64,000 nucleotides of DNA from Maricaulis sp048268525 (GTDB lineage Bacteria; Pseudomonadota; Alphaproteobacteria; Caulobacterales; Maricaulaceae). Of the stretch, positions 33,284 through 42,003 are shown in pieces. A program made the position numbers and the translations under genes. Every line of letters starts with the position of its first letter. Position 1 is the first letter of the stretch. The stretch is from the NCBI RefSeq assembly GCF_048268525.1, contig NZ_JBLWVH010000007.1, positions 1-64,000 of the forward strand, given 5' to 3'. The notes beneath the pieces were generated by a model that was given only the letters and a program-made list of their open reading frames with translations, ran no database searches and was not told the origin of the DNA.

Positions 33284-34803
33284 TGAGCGACTGGCTCATC
33301 CTCGTTGAATTTCCCAACGACCTCGCCCAACACGAGACCCCTCACAAGGTCCTGCGCATTCGCGACTATCTCGCCAATCCGGGGCTTTTTACGCAGCGGC
33401 GGCCGAATATTCTCAATCTGGCCCGGTCCTACGGCTATCAGACAGAAGGCTATTATGCCTCTTTGCTGGCCGAAGCCCGGGGCCACCGGATCGCACCGAC
33501 GGCGCAGACGATGGTCGAGCTGTCGCGCAAATCCCTCTACGCTCAGGCCCTGCCCGAGTTGAACGCCGCCCTGGCGCGGGCGCATGCGGACGGGGCGTCG
33601 ATGCCCAGCCCGATGACCGTCGCTTTCGGCCGAGTGGATCAGTTCGGGCTCGGGCGATTTGGAAAGCTGCTGTTTGACTGGTTCCGTGTGCCGGTTCTGG
33701 AAGTCACGCTGACCAAATCCGGACTGACCATTGACCGGATCCGCCCGCTGGCGCCCAACGCGCTCAAGGGTGAGGCGAGGGCCTTCTTTCTCGACGCGAT
33801 GGCGCGTCACACCCAGCGCGGTTGGGCGGATCGCAAGGAGAAGGCACCGGCTCGCTGGTCGCTGGCAGTGCTGACTGATCCTGCCGAAGAGATGCCACCC
33901 TCCAAACCATCCTCGTTGAAGCGATTGGCGACAGTCGCGGCGCGGATGGGCGTTGAGGTGACCCCGATCGGTCCGAACGATCTCGCCAGCCTGGCCGAGT
34001 ACGATGCACTGTTCATCCGGATGACCACGGCGATCGACAATGTCAGCTATCGTTTCGCCCGCCGCGCCGAGCAGGAGGGCATGCCGGTCATCGACGATAC
34101 GGCTTCGATGATCCGCTGCACCAACAAGGTGTTCCTGAAGGAATTGCTGGAACTGGGCGGCGTTCCGGCTCCGAAAACCGAGATCATCGACGAGACCCAG
34201 TCGCTCGAGGGCTTGATAGAGCGGTTGGGAACGCCGGTGGTGCTGAAGGCACCCGATGGCTCGTTTTCCCGCTCGGTCCACAAGGTGTCGACCGACCCCG
34301 AATTGCGCGACCGGGCCCGGCAATTGTTTGACGACACGGCACTGATCATCGCGCAGGAATATCTGCCCACCAGTTTTGACTGGCGGGTCGGCGTTCTTGA
34401 TGGCGAAGCGCTGTTCGCCTGCCAGTACAAGATGGCCAGGGGCCATTGGCAGATCATCAAGCATGTGGAGGGTGGCAAGTCGCGCGAAGGCGGTTTTGCC
34501 AGCTTTGCGGTTGAGGAGGCACCGGTGGCCGTGATCGAGACCGCGCTGGCCGCCGCCCGCCTGATCGGCCGCGGGCTCTACGGCATCGACCTGAAGGAAA
34601 CCCCGGACGGTGTCTTCGTCATCGAGATCAACGACAATCCCAATCTGGAGAGCGATGTGGAAGGTCTGGTGCTGAAAGACGGTCTGTGGGAAGCGATCAT
34701 CGGATGGTTCGCGCGCCGACTGGAGGCCCGCATCAGTTCACCGGCCACGCCGGTTGCGGTGAGCGCCAGCCCAGCCGGCAACCGACGCGACGCGGCGGAT
34801 TGA
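33283..34803 (+). CDS. RimK-like ATP-grasp ligase with N-terminal RLAN domain
   Basis: A 506-residue amide-forming ligase candidate. The N-terminal about 190 residues match the RLAN domain found before some RimK-like ligases (FPNDLAQHETPHKVLRIRDYL, LARSYGYQTEGYYASLLAEARGH). The ATP-grasp part follows (about 280-480) with VVLKAPDGSFSRSVHKV, EYLPTSFDWRVGVL and the metal-binding VIEINDNPNLESDVEG. RimK-type enzymes add amino acids to a carboxylate. The start is the GTG at 33283, overlapping the GNAT stop. With the two upstream genes it forms an acyltransferase, ligase and amidase module, pathway unknown. Confidence 0.9.
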   Translation: MSDWLILVEFPNDLAQHETPHKVLRIRDYLANPGLFTQRRPNILNLARSYGYQTEGYYASLLAEARGHRIAPTAQTMVELSRKSLYAQALPELNAALARAHADGASMPSPMTVAFGRVDQFGLGRFGKLLFDWFRVPVLEVTLTKSGLTIDRIRPLAPNALKGEARAFFLDAMARHTQRGWADRKEKAPARWSLAVLTDPAEEMPPSKPSSLKRLATVAARMGVEVTPIGPNDLASLAEYDALFIRMTTAIDNVSYRFARRAEQEGMPVIDDTASMIRCTNKVFLKELLELGGVPAPKTEIIDETQSLEGLIERLGTPVVLKAPDGSFSRSVHKVSTDPELRDRARQLFDDTALIIAQEYLPTSFDWRVGVLDGEALFACQYKMARGHWQIIKHVEGGKSREGGFASFAVEEAPVAVIETALAAARLIGRGLYGIDLKETPDGVFVIEINDNPNLESDVEGLVLKDGLWEAIIGWFARRLEARISSPATPVAVSASPAGNRRDAAD

Positions 34804-34932
34804 TCAGTTGGTCGAGTCCTGGACGGCCTCGCCGGCCCGCTCGATATCCTGACCGGCACCACGGATCGTGTTGCAGCCGGCAAGGCTGATGCCAACAAGA
34901 GCGATCACGGCATATGAGACTGTTCGTTTCAT
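34804..34932 (-). CDS. Entericidin-like small lipoprotein
   Basis: Only 42 residues: MKRTVSYAVIALVGISLAGC is a lipoprotein signal with the lipobox cysteine at position 20. It is followed by NTIRGAGQDIERAGEAVQD, the amphipathic mature helix typical of the entericidin A/B family. Entericidins are tiny envelope lipoproteins linked to stress and lysis in enterics; in alphaproteobacteria their role is unclear. AAAGGCTCAG-type sequence precedes the ATG. A longer open frame continues upstream across the tRNA and is not credible. The gene converges on the ATP-grasp operon. Confidence 0.85.
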   Translation of the reverse strand: MKRTVSYAVIALVGISLAGCNTIRGAGQDIERAGEAVQDSTN

Positions 34933-35075
34933 GGCTGAGCCTTTCTTGTTTGAAAACACCAGCATGCATCGGCGTGCGGTTGCTAGCAATGGGGCCAAGT
35001 TTTCAGGATGAACCACGCCAGCGCCGAAAACCGACATATTTCCGCAGCGCAGATGATGGCTTTGCTGGCGCCCAG

Positions 35076-35163
35076 TGGCGGAGGGGGAGGGATTCGAACC
35101 CCCGGAACCTCGCGGTTCAACGGTTTTCAAGACCGCCGCAATCGACCACTCTGCCACCCCTCC
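35076..35163 (-). tRNA. tRNA-Ser (anticodon TGA)
   Basis: Read on the minus strand it begins GGAGGGGTGGCAGAGTGG and ends with an encoded CCA (35076-35078). The acceptor stem pairs over 7 bp with one G-U. The anticodon loop is CTTGAAA, giving TGA for UCA codons. A long variable arm (CCGCGAGG region) marks a class II serine tRNA, and the T arm reads GGGGGTTCGAATCCCCC. It stands alone between the entericidin-like gene and rlpA. Confidence 0.96.
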
Positions 35164-35285
35164 GGTCGCTTCAATTAGACGCCTTGGCCGGTGGTGCGCA
35201 ACTCTCCAGATGCAGCTTACGCTCCTTTCACCATTCTGCGTTAAACAGGGCAAGGACCGGTTTTCGGCAATGGAGTGCTCCGGAC

Positions 35286-36278
35286 ATGCTCATCTGGCGG
35301 TTTTTCGTTCTGGCGGCAGCGCTGAGTTTGGTCGCAGCCTGCTCGTCGACCCCGGGCAATCTTCGGCACTATTCCGATGGCCGGTCAGGCGGCAGCGCCG
35401 GATCCGGCTGGACACCGTCGTCCGGCGGAGCAACGCGGGCCTCGGGCGCAACCGACCCGTCAGGGCTGATCGCGGCGTCAAGCGCCCACCAGAAAGTCGG
35501 GCGCGCCTACACGGTAGCCGGTCGCACCTATCGGCCGCAACGCAATGATGGCTATGACGAAACCGGAATTGCGTCCTGGTACGGTCCCAACTTTCATGGT
35601 CGCCCGACCGCCAATGGTGAGACCTTTGACCAACACGCAATGACGGCAGCGCATACAACGCTGCCAATTCCCTCGATAGTGGAAGTCACCAATCTGGAAA
35701 ACGGTCGGTCGGTGATTGTGCGTCTGAATGATCGCGGTCCCTTTGTCGATAACCGGCTTATTGATCTGAGCCGGGCGGCCGCGACTGAGCTCGACTATAT
35801 CGGTACCGGCCTGGCGCATGTGCGGGTGCGCTATCTCGGTCCGGCGCACGAAAACGGCGCGCCACCGAACCGGGTCTACCATGCCAATACCGATCGGGCG
35901 CCAGCGCAACGTCCTGCACCGGTGCAGGTTGCGGAATCGACGCGCGTGCCAGCGCCTGTGCCAGCCCCCGTAATTGCCGATCCGGTGATGCAAACGCGCG
36001 TCCTGCCCGTTGCATCGGCTCCGACACCTTCCGGGGTGCCGGTGTCCGGCCAATACTCGCTCCAGCTTGGGGCGTTCTCCGACGCGGGCAATGCACAAGC
36101 GTTCGCCAGTCGTCTCGACGGAGCCGGGGATGTCTGGGTTGAGGCAGGCCAGTCTCAACGGGGCCAGGTATGGCGGGTCTTCTTTGGTCGCTGGGCCGAC
36201 CGGACCGCTGCCCAGGCCGCGCGCAATTCGCTGGCCGATTGGGGGGTCTACGACTCCCGGATTGTCTCCACTCGCTGA
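35286..36278 (+). CDS. rlpA: RlpA septal lytic-transglycosylase-like lipoprotein with SPOR domain
   Basis: A 330-residue outer-membrane lipoprotein (lipobox LSLVAAC, Cys about 19). A low-complexity Ser/Gly linker precedes the double-psi beta-barrel domain (about 95-185). That domain has GIASWYGPNFHGRPTANGE, MTAAHTTLPIPS, and VRLNDRGPFVDNRLIDLS, where the catalytic aspartate lies. A proline/alanine-rich spacer leads to a C-terminal SPOR domain (about 255-330; GQYSLQLGAFSDAGNAQAF) that binds denuded septal glycan. Relatives cleave such glycan strands during division. It begins the block rlpA-dac-tmk-holB-tatD-MBL. Confidence 0.93.
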   Translation: MLIWRFFVLAAALSLVAACSSTPGNLRHYSDGRSGGSAGSGWTPSSGGATRASGATDPSGLIAASSAHQKVGRAYTVAGRTYRPQRNDGYDETGIASWYGPNFHGRPTANGETFDQHAMTAAHTTLPIPSIVEVTNLENGRSVIVRLNDRGPFVDNRLIDLSRAAATELDYIGTGLAHVRVRYLGPAHENGAPPNRVYHANTDRAPAQRPAPVQVAESTRVPAPVPAPVIADPVMQTRVLPVASAPTPSGVPVSGQYSLQLGAFSDAGNAQAFASRLDGAGDVWVEAGQSQRGQVWRVFFGRWADRTAAQAARNSLADWGVYDSRIVSTR

Positions 36279-36389
36279 GCAAGCCGCTGTCGCGGTCGTG
36301 ATCGGAACGCTGGACGCCATCGTCCTGCCGCGCTTCAATGCCTATCTCGCCTCGAAGCAGTACCGATTCCGGCCAGGGAGCGTATCGAC

Positions 36390-37535
36390 GTGCGCGTTTA
36401 TCCAGCAATAGCCTTTCTTTTTTCGCTTGTGATCTGTGCGCCGGGACTGGCGCAAACCAGCTATCAGACCGATGCCAGCCATGCGGTCATCCTTGATGCG
36501 GAAACGGGTGAAGTCCTGTTCTCCCGGAATGCCGACGAGCCAATGCCCCCTGCGTCGATGAGCAAGATGATGACCGTGCTCATGCTGATCGAGGCCATCG
36601 AGGCCGGCTCGCTGTCGCTGGATGACGAACTGCCGGTATCGGAACATGCCTGGCGTACCGGTGGCGCCGCATCAGGCTCGTCGACCATGTTTCTCGAGGT
36701 CAATTCCCGCGCACGGGTTGAAGACCTGCTGCGGGGTATCGTGATCCAGTCGGGCAATGATGCCTGTATCGTGGTTGCCGAGGCCATTGGTGGAAGTGAA
36801 GCCGCCTTTGCCGACATGATGACTGACCGGGCCCATGAACTTGGACTGACAAGTGCCAGCTTTGCGAATGCCACCGGCTGGCCGCACCCTGATCATCGCA
36901 TCAGCGCTCTCGACCTGGCCCGCCTGGCGCGGATCCTGATCGAGGAGTATCCCGATTATTACGGCATCTGGGCCGAGCGTGAGTTCACCTATAACGGCAT
37001 CCGCCAGTACAACCGGAATCCGCTTCTGGGTGTGTTCAGTGGAGCTGACGGTCTCAAGACCGGACATACCGAAGAAAGCGGCTACGGGCTGGTTGGTTCG
37101 GCCGAACGTGATGGCGAACGCCGGATCATCGTGTTCAACGGTATGGAATCGAATGCCGACCGTGCCAGCGAAGCTGAACGCATGATGCGCTCCGCCTTGA
37201 GTGATTACAGCCTCTACCGCCTGTTCGAAGCCGGTGACGAAGTCGATCACCGCGCCGAAGTCTTCATGGGCGAGAACGAGACCGTCGCCTTGCGTGTCGG
37301 CTCTGACGTCACGGCCGGATTGCACCGGCGCGCCCGTCGTGACCTGACCGTCATCGTCAGTTATGACGGCCCATTGGTCGCCCCGATCCAGGAGGGCGAT
37401 GTCGTCGGCAGCCTGATTGTCGAAGCGCCGGATTATGAGCCGCGATCCTATGACCTGGTTGCAGCTGAATCTGTTGCCGAGAAGGGCCTGATGGGCCGGA
37501 TCGGCGCAGCGCTCGCGCACATGTTGAGGGGGTGA
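36390..37535 (+). CDS. D-alanyl-D-alanine carboxypeptidase (PBP5/6-type)
   Basis: This 381-residue peptidoglycan-trimming enzyme removes the terminal D-alanine of pentapeptides in the periplasm. It has a signal peptide (FLFSLVICAPGLA), and all three penicillin-binding motifs are intact: SMSK (56-59), SGN (121-123) and KTG (223-225). A C-terminal beta domain (about 270-360) and a weak amphipathic tail for membrane anchoring follow. The start is GTG at 36390. It lies 4 bases upstream of tmk, as in many alphaproteobacteria. Confidence 0.94.
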   Translation: MRVYPAIAFLFSLVICAPGLAQTSYQTDASHAVILDAETGEVLFSRNADEPMPPASMSKMMTVLMLIEAIEAGSLSLDDELPVSEHAWRTGGAASGSSTMFLEVNSRARVEDLLRGIVIQSGNDACIVVAEAIGGSEAAFADMMTDRAHELGLTSASFANATGWPHPDHRISALDLARLARILIEEYPDYYGIWAEREFTYNGIRQYNRNPLLGVFSGADGLKTGHTEESGYGLVGSAERDGERRIIVFNGMESNADRASEAERMMRSALSDYSLYRLFEAGDEVDHRAEVFMGENETVALRVGSDVTAGLHRRARRDLTVIVSYDGPLVAPIQEGDVVGSLIVEAPDYEPRSYDLVAAESVAEKGLMGRIGAALAHMLRG

Positions 37536-37539
37536 GCCG

Positions 37540-38175
37540 ATGGCGAGGGGGAAATTCATTACGCTGGAAGGCGGCGAGGGGGTTGGCAAGACCACGCTGG
37601 TCCAGGGACTGACCCATGAACTCGCCGACCGCAATATTGATGTCGTCGTCACGCGCGAACCTGGAGGGACAGCCGGCGCGGAATTGCTGCGCGATTTGCT
37701 GTTGAACGGCGAAGTGGAACGCTGGTCTGCGCGAACGGAGGCCTTGCTGATGTATGCGGCCCGGGTCGATCATGTGGAGCGTTGTATCAAGCCGGCGCTG
37801 GAGCGGGGCGCTTGGGTTCTGTGTGACAGGTTTGCCGATTCCACGCGCGCCTATCAGGGCGTGGCGGGTGGTTTGAGCGGGCCCGAACTGGCGAAGCTCG
37901 AAAGCTTTGCGCTGGGCGACTTCCGGGCGGACATGACGCTCATCGTCGATCTTGATCCTGTGGCCGGGCGTCAACGGACCATCGAGCGAGGCGAGAAGAT
38001 CACCCGTTTCGAGAAGTTCGATATCGACTACCACAAGCGATTGCGGCGGGCCTTTCTGGAGATTGCGCTCGAGGAGCCGGAGCGTTGCGTCATCCTCGAT
38101 GGATCGCAGTCGCAAGAGCAAGTGCTGCGTGCCGCAATCGAGGCGGTTGATGAACGCCTGGCCCACGCCGCATGA
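37540..38175 (+). CDS. tmk: dTMP kinase
   Basis: This 211-residue enzyme phosphorylates dTMP to dTDP for DNA synthesis. The P-loop is EGGEGVGKTTLVQGL near residues 8-22; TREPGGTAGAELLRDLL is the dTMP-binding stretch, and DRFADSTRAYQGVAGG is the DRX signature. Its stop overlaps the holB start (ATGA), so thymidylate supply and the clamp-loader subunit are translated together, a conserved arrangement. Confidence 0.96.
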   Translation: MARGKFITLEGGEGVGKTTLVQGLTHELADRNIDVVVTREPGGTAGAELLRDLLLNGEVERWSARTEALLMYAARVDHVERCIKPALERGAWVLCDRFADSTRAYQGVAGGLSGPELAKLESFALGDFRADMTLIVDLDPVAGRQRTIERGEKITRFEKFDIDYHKRLRRAFLEIALEEPERCVILDGSQSQEQVLRAAIEAVDERLAHAA

Positions 38176-39221
38176 GCACTGACCCGGATATTGGCTCTGA
38201 TGTCCAACCGGGCTGCCTACCGCCGCGCGAGCGTTACGACCTGTTTGGACACAGTGCCGCTGAATCCGCTTTCGCCTCAGCCTGGGACTCGGGTCGTCTG
38301 CACCACGCCTGGATGATTACCGGCCCGCGCGGCGTCGGCAAGGCGACCTTCGCCTGGCGGGCAGCGCGGCGGGTGCTGGGTGCTCGGCCAATGCCGGAAG
38401 CCGGCCCATTGGGGACTTCGGCGCAGGACCCGGTTTGCAAGGTGATCGAGGCCCAGGCCACGCCGGATCTTCTGCTCCTGCGCCGTCCATGGAATGACAA
38501 GCGCAAGCGCTGGCGCGGCGAGATCACGGTCGACGAGGCACGGCGCGCCCCCCATTTCTTTGAAATGAGTTCGGGCGGTGGCGGCTGGCGGGTCTGCATT
38601 GTCGATTGCGCCGACGACATGAATAACAATGCCGCCAATGCCCTGCTCAAGACGCTCGAGGAACCACCCCGGCGAGGCGTCCTGTTCCTGGTCACCCATA
38701 CACCGGGGCGTCTGCCCGCCACCATCCGCTCGCGCTGCCGGCGCCTTGCCCTGCGCGCGCCGGGGATTGAGGCGACGGCCGGCTGGCTCGAACAAACTGG
38801 CGGAGCGCCTGATGCCGGGGCCGCCATGGCCGCGGCCCGTTTGGCGGCCGGTGCGCCGGGACGTGCGCTGGCGCTGATCGCCGGTGGCGGGGTCGATCTG
38901 GCCGCCGACGTCAATCTGCTTGTCGATCGAGGTGCCTCGGCCAGCGATGCCGACATTCGAAAGCTGGCCGACCGGTTGAGCCTGAAGGGCCAGGAAGAAA
39001 TGCGCGACCTCTTTTACGAGGTCCTGTCGAACGCGATCCGCCTCCAGGCGCGTGACCGTGCCGAGTCGGGTCGCGAGACCACCGGCTGGATCGACTGCTG
39101 GCACAGCATCAACGCCCTTGTCCGTGATGCCAACGGGCTTTACCTCGATCCCAAGCAAACCATCTTGAGTGCGCTCGGACAGGTCCGGGATGTGGCTCGC
39201 AGGGAAAAGGCGACTGCCTGA
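38172..39221 (+). CDS. holB: DNA polymerase III subunit delta prime
   Basis: A 349-residue clamp-loader subunit of the AAA+ family. It opens with PPRERYDLFGHSAAESAFASA and has a P-loop-like GPRGVGKATFAWRAARRV. The DDMNNNAANALLKTLEEPP block (sensor and walker B surroundings) and VTHTPGRLPATIRSRCRRLALR containing the SRC motif mark delta prime. It overlaps tmk by 4 bases and is 2 bases upstream of the TatD gene. Confidence 0.94.
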   Translation: MSTDPDIGSDVQPGCLPPRERYDLFGHSAAESAFASAWDSGRLHHAWMITGPRGVGKATFAWRAARRVLGARPMPEAGPLGTSAQDPVCKVIEAQATPDLLLLRRPWNDKRKRWRGEITVDEARRAPHFFEMSSGGGGWRVCIVDCADDMNNNAANALLKTLEEPPRRGVLFLVTHTPGRLPATIRSRCRRLALRAPGIEATAGWLEQTGGAPDAGAAMAAARLAAGAPGRALALIAGGGVDLAADVNLLVDRGASASDADIRKLADRLSLKGQEEMRDLFYEVLSNAIRLQARDRAESGRETTGWIDCWHSINALVRDANGLYLDPKQTILSALGQVRDVARREKATA

Positions 39222-39223
39222 TC

Positions 39224-40006
39224 ATGTTCGTCGACAGTCACGTCAATCTGCATGGCGAACAATTCGCCGAAGATCTCGACCAGGTTATCCAGCGTGCCCG
39301 CGATGCCGGGGTTGGTCGCATGATCACGATATGCTGCCAGCTATCTGATTTTGAAGCCGTTTCCGCGATCGCTGAGCGTCATGACGACATCTGGTGCACG
39401 ATCGGAGCCCATCCGCACCACGCCAAGGACCGTCCGGACATCACCGCCGATGAACTGGTGGAGATTGCCCGTCACCCCAAAGTCGTCGGCATCGGTGAAA
39501 CGGGACTCGATTTTCACTACGGATACTCCCCGAAAGAAGAGCAGTTTCAATCACTGGCCTCGCATGTCGAAGCTGCTCGCCGGACCGATTTGCCGTTGAT
39601 CCTTCACACACGGGACGCCGATGAGGCGATGGCGGACCTGCTCGAGGAGGAAATGGGGAAGGGGGCATTTCGCCCGCTTTTGCATTGCTATACGGGCGGT
39701 TCGACGTTGGCGCGTCGCGCTTCGAAACTCGGTGCCTATTTCGCGGCGTCCGGCATCATCACCTTCAAGAAAGCCGAAGAGGTTCGCGCCGTCTTTCGCG
39801 ATGACGTGGCCGACGACCGCGTCATTGTGGAGACAGATTGTCCTTATCTGGCGCCGGTTCCGCACCGCGGCCGCCGCTGTGAGCCATCCTTCCTGCCAGA
39901 TGTCGCGCGAGGCCTGGCGACGGTCAAAGGCTGGACCGATGAGGAATGCGCGCAAATCACCACGCGGAACTTCTTCCGCCTGTTCGACAAGGTTCCGCAG
40001 CCGTGA
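39224..40006 (+). CDS. TatD-family metal-dependent hydrolase with altered first metal motif
   Basis: A 260-residue TIM-barrel hydrolase of the TatD family, which shows DNase or 3'-exonuclease activity in characterised members. Present are GIGETGLDFHYGYSPKEEQ, LILHTRDADEA, LHCYTGG and VETDCPYLAPVPHRGR. The N-terminal metal motif is usually HxH (DSHCHLD-like); here it is DSHVNLH, so the second histidine is asparagine, though another histidine follows two residues later. The gene follows holB by 2 bases, and its stop overlaps the GTG of the next gene. Confidence 0.9.
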   Translation: MFVDSHVNLHGEQFAEDLDQVIQRARDAGVGRMITICCQLSDFEAVSAIAERHDDIWCTIGAHPHHAKDRPDITADELVEIARHPKVVGIGETGLDFHYGYSPKEEQFQSLASHVEAARRTDLPLILHTRDADEAMADLLEEEMGKGAFRPLLHCYTGGSTLARRASKLGAYFAASGIITFKKAEEVRAVFRDDVADDRVIVETDCPYLAPVPHRGRRCEPSFLPDVARGLATVKGWTDEECAQITTRNFFRLFDKVPQP

Positions 40007-40857
40007 CCGGTGTCACCCGTTTGACCTTGTTGGGAACCGGGTCCTCCGGCGGAGTCCCCAGGGCCAATGGCGATTGGGGTGATTGCGATCCGGAAAATCC
40101 GAAGAACCGCCGTCGTCGCTGTTCGGCGCTGATCGAGCATGCGCAGTCGCAGGAGGCGCTGAATGACGGTGATGCCGTAACGCGCGTCGTGATTGATACA
40201 TCGCCTGATTTTCGCGAACAGATGCTGGCCGCCGAAGTCCGGCGGATCGACGCTGTCCTGCTCACGCATGATCATGCTGACCAGACCCACGGAATTGATG
40301 ATCTCAGGGCGTTTGCCTATCTCCAGCGGCAGCGGATACCGGTCTGGATGGATGATGCCACGCGGGAAACCCTGACGGTTCGCTTTGGCTACACCTTTGC
40401 GGCTCCGCCGGGATCGGGTTACCCGCCGATCCTTGATCAACGGGCGATACCGCAATTTGGTGACGCGATCAGGATCGATGGACCAGGCGGTTGTGTCGCC
40501 ATCACGCCCTTCGACCAGGAGCATGGCCGAATCCGGTCAGTCGGCTTCCGGATTGGCGATCTGGCGTACTCGGCGGACATCAACGGTTTGCCGGACCACA
40601 GCGCCGAGATCCTGGCCGGTGTGACGTGCTGGGTCGTCGATGCGTTGCGGGATGAACCGCATCCAACTCACTACAATGTTGACGACGCGCTCGAAGCCAT
40701 TGAGAGGGTCGGGGCCGTCAGCGGTGTTTTGACCAATCTCCACATCACGCTCGATCATGCCGAATTGTCCGCACGATTGCCGGACGGCGTCCGGGCGGGA
40801 CATGACGGTCTTCAAATCATCGCGTCCGGCGACGGGGCGGTCGAGCTGTTCGGCTGA
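40003..40857 (+). CDS. Metallo-beta-lactamase-fold hydrolase (PhnP-like)
   Basis: A 284-residue member of the metallo-beta-lactamase superfamily resembling PhnP-type phosphodiesterases. It begins with LTLLGTGSSGGVPRANGDWG and has the metal site HDHADQTHGIDDLR (HxHxDH). FDQEHGRIRSVGFRIGDLAYSADI and LHITLDHAEL complete the metal ligands. The GTG at 40003 overlaps the tatD stop; a longer frame from 39946 would overlap far more. Relatives cleave cyclic or phosphodiester bonds; the substrate here is unknown. This is the last gene of the rlpA-to-MBL block. Confidence 0.9.
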   Translation: MTGVTRLTLLGTGSSGGVPRANGDWGDCDPENPKNRRRRCSALIEHAQSQEALNDGDAVTRVVIDTSPDFREQMLAAEVRRIDAVLLTHDHADQTHGIDDLRAFAYLQRQRIPVWMDDATRETLTVRFGYTFAAPPGSGYPPILDQRAIPQFGDAIRIDGPGGCVAITPFDQEHGRIRSVGFRIGDLAYSADINGLPDHSAEILAGVTCWVVDALRDEPHPTHYNVDDALEAIERVGAVSGVLTNLHITLDHAELSARLPDGVRAGHDGLQIIASGDGAVELFG

Positions 40858-41181
40858 AACTGCTTGTTTTGGCGGATTGGCCCGACCCGTTCCCTTGTCT
40901 TGTCCGATCAATTTTATTTCTCATAATATTTATTATGCGCGAATCTGATGCGGTCAGTCGGCGATCTCGATGAGGCCCCCTCAAACCCGCCTATCCATTA
41001 AGTTCTTCAGTTTCAATTCGTTGCGATGCCCCCTTCAAGTATCATCACAATGCGAGTTTAGTTCGCGTGGTATGAGAGGCTCCGGATTTCTTCCTGCTTT
41101 AAGTATCGGAGCGCGCCTCCTGGTCCAAAAAATTGGATTATGGTCGCAGCGAATCCGTTTTACCGATCTCGTGGAGTTGTC
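40858..41181. promoter_or_regulatory. Intergenic region before mazG with an AT-rich inverted repeat
   Basis: This 324-base stretch has no convincing reading frame. Its notable element is CATAATATTTATTATG at 40922-40937, with 7-bp arms around TT, in an AT-rich patch (about 40910-40940) unusual for this genome. It could be an operator or part of a mazG promoter. Further along, 40990-41160 is mildly AT-rich, with no hairpin terminator, although the upstream operon ends here. Confidence 0.45.
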
Positions 41182-42003
41182 ATGTCTGTTCCGTCCGAAA
41201 ATGCCGCCCCGATCGAGCGACTGCGCGCGATCATGGCGCAGCTCCGCAATCCTGATGGCGGCTGTCCGTGGGACCTTGAGCAGGATTTCCGAAGCATCGC
41301 GCCGTACACGATCGAGGAAGCCTATGAGGTCGCCGATGCGATCGAGCGCGACCGCTATGACGAGCTGAAGGACGAACTCGGCGACCTCTTGCTCCAGGTG
41401 ATCTTTCACAGCCGGATGGCGGAAGAACAGGATCTGTTCGACTTCGATGATGTGGTCAGGTCGATCAATGACAAGATGATCCGGCGTCATCCCCACGTTT
41501 TCGGTGGGGCATCAACCCGCGATGCGGACACGCAGACAGTCGAGTGGGAAGCGATCAAGGCCGCTGAGCGAAAGGCGTCTGACAAGGGCGAGAGCCTGCT
41601 GGACGATGTCCCGGTCGCCCTGCCCGCCGTCAAACGCGCCCAGAAGCTTCAAAAACGCGCTGCGACGGTCGGTTTCGACTGGCCAACAGCCGAGCGCGTG
41701 CTCGAGAAAGTGGATGAAGAGCTGGCCGAGGTTCGCGAAGCCATGGCGGCTGGAGATCCGGAGGCTGTGGCCGAGGAGATTGGTGATCTCGTGTTTGTCT
41801 GCACCAATCTTGGACGCAAGATGAAAGTTGATGTCGAGGCAGCGACGCGCAGTGCCAACGCCAAATTCGAACGCCGGTTCAGACATATAGAGGACGCGCT
41901 CGCGTCCAGTGGACGCAAATTCGAGGATAGCTCGCTCGAGGAGATGGAAGCCTTGTGGACCGAAGCCAAGACGCTTGAAAAAGCGGGACGCGCCCCGGTC
42001 TGA
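41182..42003 (+). CDS. mazG: Nucleoside triphosphate pyrophosphohydrolase MazG
   Basis: MazG hydrolyses nucleoside triphosphates to monophosphates and pyrophosphate, limiting aberrant nucleotides and modulating ppGpp. The 273-residue protein has two MazG repeats. The first contains GGCPWDLEQDFRSIAPYTIEEAYEVADAI and DELGDLLLQVIFHSRMAEE, the ExxE..ExxD metal motif. The second contains KVDEELAEVREAM and EEIGDLVFVCTNLGR. The ATG at 41182 has GGAG 7 bases before it. The stop directly abuts the convergent hflX stop. Confidence 0.95.
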   Translation: MSVPSENAAPIERLRAIMAQLRNPDGGCPWDLEQDFRSIAPYTIEEAYEVADAIERDRYDELKDELGDLLLQVIFHSRMAEEQDLFDFDDVVRSINDKMIRRHPHVFGGASTRDADTQTVEWEAIKAAERKASDKGESLLDDVPVALPAVKRAQKLQKRAATVGFDWPTAERVLEKVDEELAEVREAMAAGDPEAVAEEIGDLVFVCTNLGRKMKVDVEAATRSANAKFERRFRHIEDALASSGRKFEDSSLEEMEALWTEAKTLEKAGRAPV

